64,000 nucleotides of DNA from Spongospora subterranea (taxonomy: Eukaryota; Endomyxa; Phytomyxea; Plasmodiophorida; Plasmodiophoridae), in assembly GCA_900404475.1 (NCBI GenBank), contig OUQQ01000012.1:8589-72588 (forward strand). Reading direction: 5' to 3'. This document shows positions 25,796 to 36,028 of this stretch, one piece after another. The notes beneath the pieces are model-generated. The model was not told where the DNA came from and searched no databases. It saw only the letters and a list, made by a program, of their open reading frames with translations. Positions within the stretch are counted from its first letter, which is position 1; each line of letters starts with the position of its first letter. A program made the position numbers and the translations under genes.

Positions 25796-26158
25796 AAGTC
25801 GTGGTATGATCCCTATTCACAGATTCATCGAATCACATTACCACACTTGCTGAAACTTAAGCTCTGAGTTTCGTACAGATGCATTCTTTCTTTTGTAAAG
25901 TCGCAAAAATCTATACGTTTATATAAATTGTGTTGAACTATTTACTATGTATTCGTGATATATCAACGACTTGATAGAATAATTTTTGATTTCAGAAAAC
26001 AATGTCCTCACAGCTCCTTAATAAAATCGTTATAGCCGGGATGATCCCGTTATAATCGTCTTATGTGCTGCCGCAGACAGTTGCCCATTTCATCGGCCGC
26101 GGTTGCTCCATCGTAATGTGAAGTTGTGGATAGGGAGTTAGGGACCATACCACGACTT
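25796..26158. repeat. Imperfect inverted repeat bounding about 360 bp
   Basis: The sequence aagtcgtggtatgatccc (from about 25797) reappears inverted at about 26139-26158 (gggaccataccacgactt). Further inside, the arms keep pairing less perfectly (tattcaca versus ctatccaca). Between the arms the DNA is AT-rich and non-coding. This looks like terminal inverted repeats of a small non-autonomous element, or of the Mutator-like remnant next to it. I could not find a clear target-site duplication. Confidence 0.5.
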
Positions 26159-26570
26159 GCTACTGGGCTAACTGCCCTGGACATCGACATCATTTCCCGA
26201 TACAATTTCAAGTGCCTCTGTGAAAAATTTCTTGGGGTGACTTTGAAAGATCGGCTTTTGCCAAAGCATCAACAACAGTCTTCATCTGAGATTAGCGAAA
26301 TCAAACACTTGTGCCAGAAATCACATGAATATTTACCTCCATTCTGGCGTCGACTATACCAGCTTCGACAGGTTCATCAGGAGTGCAGGTATGGGCAGAT
26401 GATACCTTTCTAACAACGCCTTGATCGCAAACAACTGCTGACCCGCGACAGCTGCTGGATCGGGCTTTGGAGCACCTGAAATACACCCCATTTGTGGAAA
26501 CGTGCTTATAGCACATCTTTCGCCCTTTGAAATAAAACGGAATCTTAGCTGACGCCATATTCATGGCCAT
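26150..26570 (-). pseudogene. Mutator-like transposon remnant with FLYWCH zinc finger
   Basis: Reading on the minus strand from 26570, an ORF carries KIPFYFKGRKMCYKHVSTNG, then YFRC..C and a terminal SAHTCTPD. This is the C2H-type FLYWCH fold, which precedes MULE transposases and some regulators. The frame then continues with a DEPVEAGIVDARMEVN segment and, after a likely intron or frameshift, FFTEALEIVSGND, as in the linker of FLYWCH/MULE proteins. No transposase core follows, and stops accumulate in all frames below 26150. I read it as a dead fragment rather than a live gene. Its left boundary meets the inverted repeat at 25796-26158. Confidence 0.55.
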
Positions 26571-28649
26571 GAATTATGTGGAATGGGGTATCCCGAATTT
26601 TTCTAAATGTGACACAATCACCATTATCACACGCCGAATCAAATGGGGCCCGAGACTTGTTAGCAGACAACTAATTGCCCGGGTATCATCGTGGTTAACT
26701 TATTTTGTGGGTTTGGTATGGGTTGAACAGCATGGTAGAATTTTGACTAGGTGGATATTTTCGAGTTTTCTTGTGTGTATGTTATGTTTGACCATTTAAG
26801 TCACCACAGCAGTCGTACTACACATCATCGCATTCACTGCCTTTCGGACAGGTTCGTGCAGCAGAAATTGTCGATATTACATTCACTCCCACTTCATCGC
26901 CTAATTCGATATTATTTCCATATCGCTGGACAGTTCAGTGACGTCTTATTCCCCGAATTACTATCCAAATCCTGCAATGTCCAATCATGATCGTCCCAAA
27001 CGTCTTCATCTTGGTCGGGTTCTCGACCCAGATCACACTAACATGACACGATTATGGTAATTCGAGGTAGATGGCGTTAGTTGTGTCATGTTAACGTGCT
27101 CTGGGCCCATAACCTGTTGAAGATGAAGGAGTTCAGTGACATATTAATCTGATCGCATTATTGTCCACTTCCACAATCCTCAAAGGCTTCCATTATCATC
27201 GCCCCAGACATCTTCATTTTTCTTGCTTTATCAGCCCATACAGAATGAACCTCTGTCGAAATGTTGCTATGGCGAACTAACAAGAAGACCCCGATTTCAA
27301 CAAGATATTTAATGTCGTTAACGGCCGAATTGTGAGCGGTCTTGGAGGTGAATCCGGCAAACGAGCATCGGTTTGTTAGCAGTTACCTTGTCTGGAGAAT
27401 AACGTTCCTGAGTTCATCAGTTTTTTAATCCAAAACGGGATGCAGGAAAATATTGGCAGATGAGCACAATCAAACGGTGATCCCGAGTCAGTGATTGTCT
27501 GTTCAAGACAATGAACGGAACCAGTGATGCTGAATCCTCTGCTTATGCCGTTTGGTCTGAGCAGCGCAGATGCGTTGCCACAACCTACTTCTCCTAAACA
27601 GCAAATTCGCCTCAGCTCGACTTGCCCTCGCCTGGCACCGTTTTAGTCATCGCGGTCCACCCAACCGTTGACGTAATGCATTCACTTGAAAAGAGATACA
27701 GTCCCGTTACGAATTTGGCCTTCAAAACTAGGAACGGGAAAGTCATTCTCAGGACAAATTAAACTGCAAAAAACAAACAAGGCCCAATTGCAGGATTTGG
27801 TTCCAGGAACGCTGACAGTTTCGAGCTCCTTCAACCACTATTGTTGTTGGTTTGGATTCGTAAAAGGCTACACACGCCTTCAACTCCTCATTCACTGAAC
27901 GATAAACCAAAATCGCTATGTCTAACGGTCTCAACTCCCCGCCCTTCGCCTCTAATGTTCGATTCCGACGATTCACACCTGCTTTATGTTGTCATAGATG
28001 TTTTTGGCTCCCGATGATATTGGAACCATCTACAGTATTATCTCGGCTCGGAAACTATTCGCCGTCCGAACAAGGTCGGCCACCCGGGTGAGTTCATATC
28101 GCCAAACCGGCATTACAAAAGCAAATGATCAGTTTCGTATCAAGTGTAAATTGATCACAAGCGTGACCTATCTTCTGACTTAGGAATCTTAAAAAGTATG
28201 TCTAACACGAGCAGTTTCCAATGACAAACACATTCTTGTCACTGCTCCATCAATGTGCAGCCAGAAAATATCGTTGACAGAGTGGCCAGGAAGCGGATCT
28301 TGTTGGAAAGAGGCGGTGAAACTGCTCGTATCATGGAATAATTGTGACAGCGAGTGGCAACAAACAATCCCACATAGCTCAATCACACATAGCTCAAACA
28401 CATTATTCAAACCCTTAACGCAGGAGCTTGATGGCAGTCAAATTCGCCCATTTTAGATGGCACTGAGGTACCGAATCCTTACGCTGGTGTAGATATTGAC
28501 CCTAACGAACAAACAGGAAAGGCTGAACGTAATTGAAGACAGGAACAGAAAAATTGGAATCCAGCTGGTACTGTGGACATTGCTCAAGATTTTGAGGTGA
28601 ATCAGCCACTGGGCTTTCTGGCGGTTTATATTCGGGTACCGGAATGGAT
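26571..28649. other. 2-kb gene-poor region with decayed direct repeats
   Basis: No intact gene. Two diverged direct copies of a segment of roughly 60-70 bp (about 26930-27000 and 27130-27225) share gttcagtgac, caatcct and a block ending cagacatcttcat/caaacgtcttcat. On the minus strand both would encode a DxxDVWxDD-type acidic peptide. Isolated minus frames at 27749-27976 and 28189-28410 look like protein scraps but match no family I can name. The surroundings (FLYWCH remnant on one side, GIY-YIG and mariner on the other) suggest eroded mobile DNA. Confidence 0.45.
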
Positions 28650-29273
28650 TCATTCGCACAATCGCAAAGCAGACAATTTTTGGCTACATTCATCAGCAGT
28701 TGTTCTCGCGTAGCAACTGTTGGCCCAATGACCAGTTTCGCCGCATTGGAAGCAGCGATCTTCGTCAATAGTTGTTCTCGCGTAGCACCTGTTTGCCCAA
28801 TGACCTGTTCGGCGGCATCGGAAACAGCGATCCTCAGTTTTCACAGCCAGACGAATCTGGTTTTTAACAGGTTCCCTTGATTCTAAAATGGGAATGAGCG
28901 CGTTGTCATGCGCCAGCCGGTTCGGACAGCCCGACGAAAAATGACCAGATTGGCCGCAGTTGAAGCACAGGTTAGAGGCGCCTCTAAACTCCCTCTCGAG
29001 AGCCGCTCGAGAAACGTCGTCGAGCTGGACGCTGCTGTAGGAGCCTCCTCGAACGTGATCGATGTCATACCTCATCATATATTCCTTCACCAGGTTATCT
29101 TCGGCGAAGGCGCATTGCACGAGGCGGACCTCTTCGACGCTCAACGGCTGGTGGAGGCTAGTCCAGGCGCTCGCCTTTCCCCGAACGTGCCGGCGCCATC
29201 GTTCCTCGACATTGTCGGACTTGCCGACGTAAAAGTTGTCGCCAATCAGTCGCAACACGTAAACTTTGGACAT
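28650..29273 (-). CDS. GIY-YIG nuclease-like domain plus three CCHC zinc knuckles
   Basis: An intact 207-codon frame. Residues 1-90 form a GIY-YIG-type domain: VYVL replaces GIY, FYVGKS replaces YIG, and an Arg follows in NVEERWRRH, the expected catalytic spacing. After a linker come three CX2CX4HX4C zinc knuckles: CFNCGQSGHFSSGC, CFRCRRTGHWANRC and CFQCGETGHWANSC. The last two, with their ARTT linkers, are a recent tandem duplication also visible in the DNA (about 28690-28820). GIY-YIG domains cut or resolve DNA, and zinc knuckles bind single-stranded nucleic acid. The gene sits between transposon remnants with no reverse transcriptase nearby, so it may be a domesticated or orphan mobile-element gene. 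The function is inferred. Confidence 0.7.
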   Translation of the reverse strand: MSKVYVLRLIGDNFYVGKSDNVEERWRRHVRGKASAWTSLHQPLSVEEVRLVQCAFAEDNLVKEYMMRYDIDHVRGGSYSSVQLDDVSRAALEREFRGASNLCFNCGQSGHFSSGCPNRLAHDNALIPILESREPVKNQIRLAVKTEDRCFRCRRTGHWANRCYARTTIDEDRCFQCGETGHWANSCYARTTADECSQKLSALRLCE

Positions 29274-29780
29274 GCTGCTTCACGTTGAGATAAATAAGAA
29301 ATCAATGAATCCATTGACACGGATCTCATCTCTCCCTGATTGCAGCGGTTGTGTCACTGAAGGTGACGCAACACATCCCGACACAATATGGACAGGAGAG
29401 ATGGCGTGCGAGAACATATACCACATGAGTTCGGACATACAAGTCCTTTAGAGACAAGGTTGTTTAACGCCATATCCCTTTTCAAAACTGGATAACTGAC
29501 GTCAAGTGCATTTCTCTCTCCGAAATGTTGAGCTTTGAGGCTTTTAAAAAAAAGAGAAGCTCATAATCAAGAGAAGGGCTTACAGAATTTGTTCCAGTGG
29601 CACCACTGCCTCGGCATTGTTGAACTAGAATCTAAGAAATTGACTGCACCTGCAGAAGACCTCAACCGAGCTGGAGAAGCCAACGTGGCTCTTGGGAAGG
29701 CAATAGCCCTACGATCAGCATCCCTCGGAAATCGTCATCGTTCCTGGAGAGTTTGCCGGTAGAAAAGGACAGTCAAACCT
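29274..29780. other. Spacer before the mariner remnant
   Basis: No supported gene. The plus-strand frame at 29535-29762 has no family resemblance. The sequence may include the 5' part of the mariner element. Confidence 0.35.
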
Positions 29781-30310
29781 TACTGATGACCATCGTCGTT
29801 CAATTTACGAATATGCAGGAATTTTTATCAACGGTTTGATTGCATCAGCAAGCCGCAAATTTGCCGTTCCCCTTCGAACAGCCAACAGGATATGGATCAG
29901 GGAGTGAAAACAAGTGGTAACGGAACGACTTCTGCCATCGTTTATTGACAAACATGAGGAAGCATTGGTCGAAAGAAAAAGCCCGTTGATCCAGAGAAAG
30001 TCAAAAACATTCCTTTACAGCAATTATCAAATATCCAGTATCTTTGGTGCGGTTTGAATCTGTCGGTATCCACAGTAAATGTAAGAATCAAGGAAGGAGT
30101 TCTCAGGGCGCATTCAAACGCGATAAATCCAATCCTCACTGAGGTCAACCAGATGACCAAACTAAAGTATAACCAAGTCACCCAATCATGATCCAATTTT
30201 CAATACCATGATGAACGTCATCCATATTGACGAAGAATGGTTTTATTTGACTTATTTATGGGTCCTCTGCCCAATTCAATAGATGTATCCCTGGTCGGGG
30301 TTTTCAACGT
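29781..30310 (+). pseudogene. Degenerate mariner-like transposase
   Basis: Pieces of a plant/oomycete-type mariner transposase lie in order on the plus strand but in shifting frames with stops. First comes a helix-turn-helix-like segment (LTDDHRRSIYEYAGIFINGL, then RTANRIWIRE and a stop). Next is KNIPLQQLS...STVNVRIKEGVLRAHSNAI, and last, near 30211, NVIHIDEEWFYLT, which holds the first catalytic Asp of the DDE/D triad (family form IHIDEKWF). Nothing convincing remains of the second and third acidic motifs. The element is dead. Its ends were not found. Confidence 0.7.
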
Positions 30311-30943
30311 TTTCATCCAAAGGTTTACTGCTTGTTAGTGTTTTATATTGATCTGATTGGGCTGCGATTCTCGATTAAAGTCCTATTTTGAAACTACAGT
30401 TTGAGGTCGCTTTACAAACATGATTATTATACGTCTTGTTCAAGATATGAAACAATGTGAGAGATCCACAAGGAAGCCTGTCTTCACCCACACCTTTTTA
30501 TTGAAAGGAAGTTGACGACGACGGATATAGTCCCAGGGAATTAATTGATTTTATCACGTTTGATAATAACGGTCTTCATGATTTGATGATTGACAGCACC
30601 ACGATGACCATAACCTTGGTCCAATTGACCACAGCGGGAAGATAACTCTGGTCAAACAACTATTGACACCTTGTGATGAACACGTGTAAATAACGTTCTC
30701 TCTTCATATACTAGTACTATAATTTCATGTCAAACGCAATCAAGAACGGCCCGACGGTTGATTTGCGCACACCCGTTCCGCCAACCAGCACTGGGTGGTG
30801 TAGCGCCATGTGATTGGGTGACCGCCACTACTGTTATCCCACCCTTTGCCCTGAGTTTCAGTCTCACAGCCAGTGTATTGGCGATCGGTTTGGTGCCCCG
30901 TTCCCCTTATCGATCACATCACTCTTCCCGACACCGATCACCA
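30311..30943. other. Spacer upstream of pirin
   Basis: Probably the eroded 3' half of the mariner element followed by the pirin promoter. The octamer TAGCGCCA occurs at 30801-30808, 136 bp before the pirin ATG. Upstream codons in the pirin frame exist but look non-coding. Confidence 0.35.
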
Positions 30944-32122
30944 ATGAATCACAATCCGTCAATAACTGTGACACCGCTCGACATCACATCATCGCCATTC
31001 ATCACAGAGGACCCGTTCTTATTCTGTGTTTATCATAATGACTCATATCCTGCCGGTGATCAGCAGATGCAGGCCCCACGTCGCGGGAACGGCCACGATT
31101 TCGATCCGCAAGCGCCATATCGAATGTACCATGGAGATCATATCCCAGGGTATCATTGTCATCGTCAACAGTTTCAACAACGAGTTCATGGTTATTACAG
31201 ATTCCCTCAACATCCACATCGGGGATTCGAGACGTTAACCGTCATGATGGAAGGAACCGTTGACCACACCGATAGCCTAGGTCGGTCGGCCCCCTGGCCT
31301 GATCCCTGCCATGGACCTGACTGTGTGTCGCCAGGAGGCAGCGGTCGATACAGTGATGGCGATATGCAATGGCTGACGGCAGGAAGAGGAATCCTTCACG
31401 GTGAGAACTTCCCGCTAATCAATCAATCCGCTCCAAATCCTTTACGTCTGTTCCAAATTTGGTTGAACCTTTCGCCTTCATCAAAAATGGCCGAACCCAA
31501 ACAAAGTCTGTTCTCGTCGCTCATAAGATCGTCTCCAAAAAAATGACAATTTTCAGTGATGTTCTGGGCGGAATCAATACCGAAATCGGTGTCTGACGAT
31601 GGACGATCAACAGTGAGGGTATTGGTGGGCCAATTCGGTGATGTGGCGCCATTGCCGCCACCGCCTGACTCATGGGCGGCCGATCCGGCCCATGATGTCG
31701 CCGTCTGGTTCATGACCATCGCCCCAGGGGGATCCGTTCGATTACCATCGTGTGCAGCGGGTGTTAACCGCCTTCTGTATTTTATAACCGGCGATGGGAT
31801 CACCGTTGCCGATCGCTCTGTAAATCGCCATTCCGTGTTCCGAATCCCTGGCGGAACCGGTGTCGATGTTCGCAATAGCGGAACACAGAAGGCGGAAGCC
31901 TTGATCCTGCAAGGACAACCGATTAATGAACCTGTTCATCAACATGGACCATTCGTAATGAACTCTGAACAGGAGATTCAGACCGCTATTAGCGATTACA
32001 GTAAAACCCGATTTGGGGGTTGGCCATGGCAGGATAACGCCGTTGTATTCCCACCAGATAAAGGGCGATTCGTGTCGGTTAATGGTGTGGTCGAATACCC
32101 TCCTGGTCACTCATCATCATAA
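30944..32122 (+). CDS. PIR: Pirin-family protein of the long bacterial type, three exons
   Basis: Double-cupin iron protein. Pirins act as quercetinase-like oxygenases or transcription cofactors. Exons are 30944-31149, 31201-31505 and 31557-32122, giving about 358 residues. Both introns are 51 nt and GT-AG. The first is read through without a stop, so a naive translation carries a spurious His-rich insert. Removing it restores GDHIPGFPQHPHRGFETLTV. The metal ligands are visible in HPHRGFE and in MQWLTAGRGILHGE (His plus Glu). The N-terminal segment DPFLFCVYHNDSYPAGDQQM and the C-terminal block ending FGGWPW are hallmarks of a pirin subgroup I know mainly from bacteria, not of the animal/fungal type. 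The start was chosen as the first Met before conserved sequence. An upstream Met (in frame from 30758) is possible. Confidence 0.85.
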
Positions 32123-32532
32123 TCGATCGTCTCCAGATCAATATATATATAAAAATGTTATCGTGTCGGGTTTAGAACGGCAATCAATCACCAAACGAAT
32201 CATCTACAGTAGTTGTAGATTGAAATCCGGAACGAGCGGTCGTTGATGTAGCTAAGGGTGGTTGGGGGTTAGGGAAATGGGGGTTTTACTGGCCCAACAC
32301 GATATAGTGACATGAGTTATAGTAAGAGAAATCACATCGCCCGGCGTGTGTGTATCGCCATCCCGTCGGCCGTCTGTATCGCCATCGTTCACCACCCCCT
32401 TTCAGTCCACACCCCCCACGCCCCACTTCGGACTCCGTCAACTCCGAACACCTGTCTCAGAACGATTTCTTCGAAAGAGAATACGATAGTTGAATACCCG
32501 TGTGCGATATCTTGTGATTTGAAGGGTGAAAG
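32123..32532. other. Spacer, promoter region of OLA1
   Basis: Between the pirin stop and the OLA1 start. Contains a run of ta dinucleotides near 32140-32150. No supported coding sequence. Confidence 0.4.
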
Positions 32533-34352
32533 ATGCCGCCAAAGAAGGGTGTCGATGAGGCATCAATAGCGCCACGATTTGGTCGTGTTAGTAAGTACTT
32601 GGCTATCTGTCCATTGTCATAAACCATTTATCAATTTATAATTGTTCAGAGTCGAATCTAAAGATGGGTCTTGTTGGATTACCCAATGTTGGAAAGAGTT
32701 CTCTATTCAATCTTCTAACTCAACAATCGCAGCGAACTGAAAGTAATTATTGATTTTGTTTAGATCAGCGATTGCCCGTTGTGTTTCAACCTGCTTTGTC
32801 TTGTTTTCGTTGTCGTTATTGCTGCTCGTATCTGATTGTGTGTTGTTTTGTGTCAGATTTCCCCTTCTGCACTGTAGGCACTCGTGAATATTGTGTCAAC
32901 CAATTCCTGAACCACTAATCACTGTGAATATTGCCAGATCGACCCATGTCAAGCGCGTTGTCCTGTTCCTGATGAGCGCTGTTAGCACAATACCCATTTC
33001 CGCCCCATTTCTTTCATTTCATCCCTTACACGTTTTATTTCATTTTTATCAGCAATTCTTTGCAGTTTTTTAGTAATGTTCTCCATTCCCCTCAATTTCA
33101 GGCAAATGCAATGGCTTCTCCGCTCCACCTCAATCGTAGACATGGTCACTGATTCGATCTATATTCAGATGAATGGCTGTGCGACGTGTGGAAACCGCCA
33201 TCGATGTATCCCGCCTATCTTCTTGTCACCGATATCGCCGGTCTGATTCGTGGCGCATCCGAGGGTGCCGGTCTTGGCAACGCTTTCCTTTCCCATATCC
33301 AGGCGGTCGACGGAATCTTTCACCTGGTCCGAACCTTCGACAATCCTGAAGTGACCCACGTTGATGAAAGCGTTGACCCGATTCGCGATCTCGACACGAT
33401 TCTCAGCGAACTGTGCAAGAAGGACTTAACCTACGTATCCGCCCAACGCATCGCCAAAGAGAAAGATGTCAAGCGCACCCCGAATGCCAAACTTCCTCCC
33501 ATATTTTTCACGGTCATGGACAAGGCCGAAGAGCTGCTAAAGGAGACGAAAGGTCTCGCTGGACATGATTGGACCCTTCCCGAGATTGAGAAGCTAAACG
33601 AGCTGATCCCGCAAGCGATTACACTGAAACCTGTCGTGTATCTGATCAATCTCAGCCAGAAGGATTACGTGCGAAAGAAGAACAAATGGCTGGCGAAGAT
33701 CAAGTCCTGGATTGATTCACACCATCCCGGTGTTATGATCCCTTTCTCGGTCGATTTCGAGCAGGAATACGCCGCTGTTCGTGATGATCCTGCCGCCAAG
33801 GAGACCTTTCTAGCGTCATTAGGGGGTGCTGTCGACTCAGCTCTTCCCAAAATCGTCAAAGCTGGATATGCCGAATTGCGTCTGATGTATTTCTTTACCG
33901 CTGGTGTTAAAGAAGGTATAGCTCCGTTTATCGTCGATTCCGCCATTGTTTCACATTTTCTCGCTATCGCCATTGTTATGATTGGTTCCCCGATCTGTAC
34001 AAACTCGGATTTAATGGGGGATTGTTCTAGTTCGCTGTTGGACAGTTTCCTGTGGAGCTACAGCGCCTCAAGCTGCCGGTGCCATCCACTCTGATTTCGA
34101 GAAGGGGTTCATCAAGGCGGAAGTCTGCACCTTCAATGTATGGGCTCAGTTATTATCACCGTTTTTCGGCAATTCATTAACCGGTGCGAACACAAACAGG
34201 ATTTCAAGGAACTGTCCTGTGGCGATAAGAACGGTATGGTCAAAGTGAAAGCCGCTGGAAAATATCGCACAGAAGGCAAGTCATATATCGTCCAAGATGG
34301 GGACATCATATTCTTCCAATTCAATACTCCCAATGCGCCAAAGAAGAAATAA
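32533..34352 (+). CDS. OLA1: Obg-like ATPase 1 (YchF/OLA1), seven exons
   Basis: Translation-associated P-loop ATPase of the TRAFAC class. ATG at 32533 gives [19 protein letters not shown]. Walker A is [10 protein letters not shown] 17-nt micro-exon (32857-32873) supplies NFPFCT. Exon 32938-32980 gives [14 protein letters not shown]. Exon 5 starts at 33169 ([11 protein letters not shown]) and holds the Walker B-like [16 protein letters not shown], where OLA1 lacks the usual catalytic Gln. The coiled-coil arm and YFFTAG follow. The C-terminal TGS domain ends [17 protein letters not shown] plus a KKK tail at 34352. The nucleotide-specificity motif, normally NLSE (NxxE, which favours ATP), reads NLSQ here in [18 protein letters not shown]. 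Otherwise the length (about 390 residues) and the motifs are normal. Confidence 0.93.
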
Positions 34353-34978
34353 CTCAGCAGTCGTAATTTTTCACAATTTGCAATTGATTTCGTATTAATG
34401 TTTTAATATTGCTGTTGTTGTGATATATATCAGGTCTTATGATGTCAATGAGATCACACCTCTTTCCCAGCGTTATGCTATATAAATCAACGTCATTTTA
34501 TCGAGCGCTGGTCTGTTTGCTGATGGTGTCTATCTGTTCCCCGTTTGTCGCGACACATTCCGCTTGCACAATCTGTGAATATCATCGTGTTAGGTTAACG
34601 GGCGGCGAGCAATCATGGGTTGGAATTCGGGGTGGTGATGACATTACGGGCAGGTATTATGGTCTTGGAACCACACGATAATACAATCGTGATGGTAATA
34701 ATGACCACATCGGATTAACATCAGATCATCGTCATCGTCATATTTCGCCAAGCAGATTACACATCTAACGCCACTTCCCGTTAGATATCCGCTCATTTGA
34801 ACACCAGATCAACATTATCCCACATTTCCTCATTGCCAACGATCCCGTTCATATCCGACACTTTCCTCTTCTCGCTCGCCATATCAATATCATCTGCCGA
34901 TAATCCATTCGACGATCCGTTCCCTTCCGCGACCGTATTCTCATACCGGTCCCGTCTTCTCTACGCCCCAAACCACGA
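34353..34978. other. Spacer downstream of OLA1
   Basis: Contains the short secreted-type ORF at 34439-34681 (listed separately) and the 3' flank of the minus-strand membrane-protein gene. Nothing else was recognised. Confidence 0.35.
34439..34681 (+). CDS. Possible small secreted protein, 68-80 residues
   Basis: The frame is open from 34439. The Met at 34475 would give MLYKSTSFYRALVCLLMVSI, a plausible signal peptide with a basic start, hydrophobic core and small residues near VATHSA. It is followed by about 40 residues with two cysteines (CTICEYH) and Gly-rich sequence. No family is recognised. A gt (gtattat) near the end could be a donor to an unseen exon. Support is limited to the signal-like start. 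Confidence 0.25.
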   Translation: MMSMRSHLFPSVMLYKSTSFYRALVCLLMVSICSPFVATHSACTICEYHRVRLTGGEQSWVGIRGGDDITGRYYGLGTTR

Positions 34979-36028
34979 TCAACTCAAACAGTTTATCGGG
35001 CTCATTAGCGAGTTGTTTTCCCTTACCGTCTTTATTCTATATGCACAGGTTATTAATCCGATACAGATCAGACACACAATTAGGATCAGATAGGTCAACG
35101 ACGCTTTATACAGGATTGCTCTGGCCGTCTCTGTTCAAAAGGGGTTTAGCGATAATCAATCACGGTCTGGTCATGAACCGTTCGGTCTGATCTTAACAAT
35201 ATAATCAGCGGGGGAACTCGATACCAGACCAACGTCGATCCTGATGAACGTTCCCCATTGATATCGTGGGGCGATATCCTGCATATCGATCCGCTCACTG
35301 TTCGGCAAACCGCTCACCACCGTCTTCGTCGATATCTGGGCAATGCTATCGCCGATCGTGTACAATTTCACCGACAATTGGGCGATCGGCCCAACCTACA
35401 ACACAAAGTGGCGAAAGACACACACAGCGAGTATCAGGGTCGTCTGTCTGTTGGGAATGAACGGAACGGAAACGAGAGAGGGTCGTACTGGCTCCACCGA
35501 CACAATCACCGGATTGATTGTTCGATCCAGCCACAGCCCATATGTTCGGAAATGGCCCGACATATCGATATGGGCATGGGTATCGAGACCTGGGCGTAGC
35601 GCCATCCCTTGCATGGCCTGGACCAAGATCGGGAGCGGATCGGGCTCGTTCACCCTCCACATCAGCAGGTGGAATTCGCATCGGCCATGGCCACAGGTGT
35701 GGCGAATCAGGGCGTCGTTATGGGGATGGGCCGACAGGAATTGTTTGGCCCCGTTTCGGGGCTGTAGGGAGATGGGGATTTTCGAATGGCCATTGCCGAC
35801 GAGGATGACGGCTTCGACGCGGGAATCGTTCAAGGTCAGGTAGGCGAAATACTGGCCCAGATCGACAGAGAACGTGACCAGTTCGAACGATTGTCCAACT
35901 GGATTACTGAATATGATCCATTGTGCCATATCGCTATCTGATATATCGGGTAATCGGGGGGAGAAATGGGGATCACAGATGGCGCTACCACTGATCATCA
36001 TCATCACTATAACGGGACAGATGACCAT
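34979..36028 (-). CDS. Type I membrane protein, copy A of divergent paralogous pair, unknown family
   Basis: Three exons (36028-35489, 35395-35179, 35130-34979) give 302 residues in one continuous frame. ATG 36028 starts a signal peptide (MVICPVIVMMMISGSAI). The ectodomain (about 215 residues) contains FAYLTLNDSRVEAVILVGNG, AKQFLSAHPHNDALIRHTCG with a Cys pair (CGHGRC), VQAMQG, and in exon 2 TFIRIDVGLVSSSPADYIVK. Exon 3 encodes the single transmembrane helix (TYLILIVCLICIGLITCAY) and a short basic/polar tail. Copy B (37020-38069) has the same three-exon layout, similar splice positions and roughly 40-45% identity by eye. The regular strand-like alternation suggests one or two beta-sandwich domains. 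I cannot name the family. Surface recognition or adhesion is only a guess. Confidence 0.75.

Noticed and set aside
27749..28410. Merlin/ISXO2-like or other transposase on the minus strand
   Set aside because: The two short frames lack any DDE motif or zinc ribbon, and I cannot align them to a family with confidence.
31150..31200. His-rich insertion in pirin
   Set aside because: It is a 51-nt GT-AG intron without a stop. Removing it restores the conserved cupin sequence.
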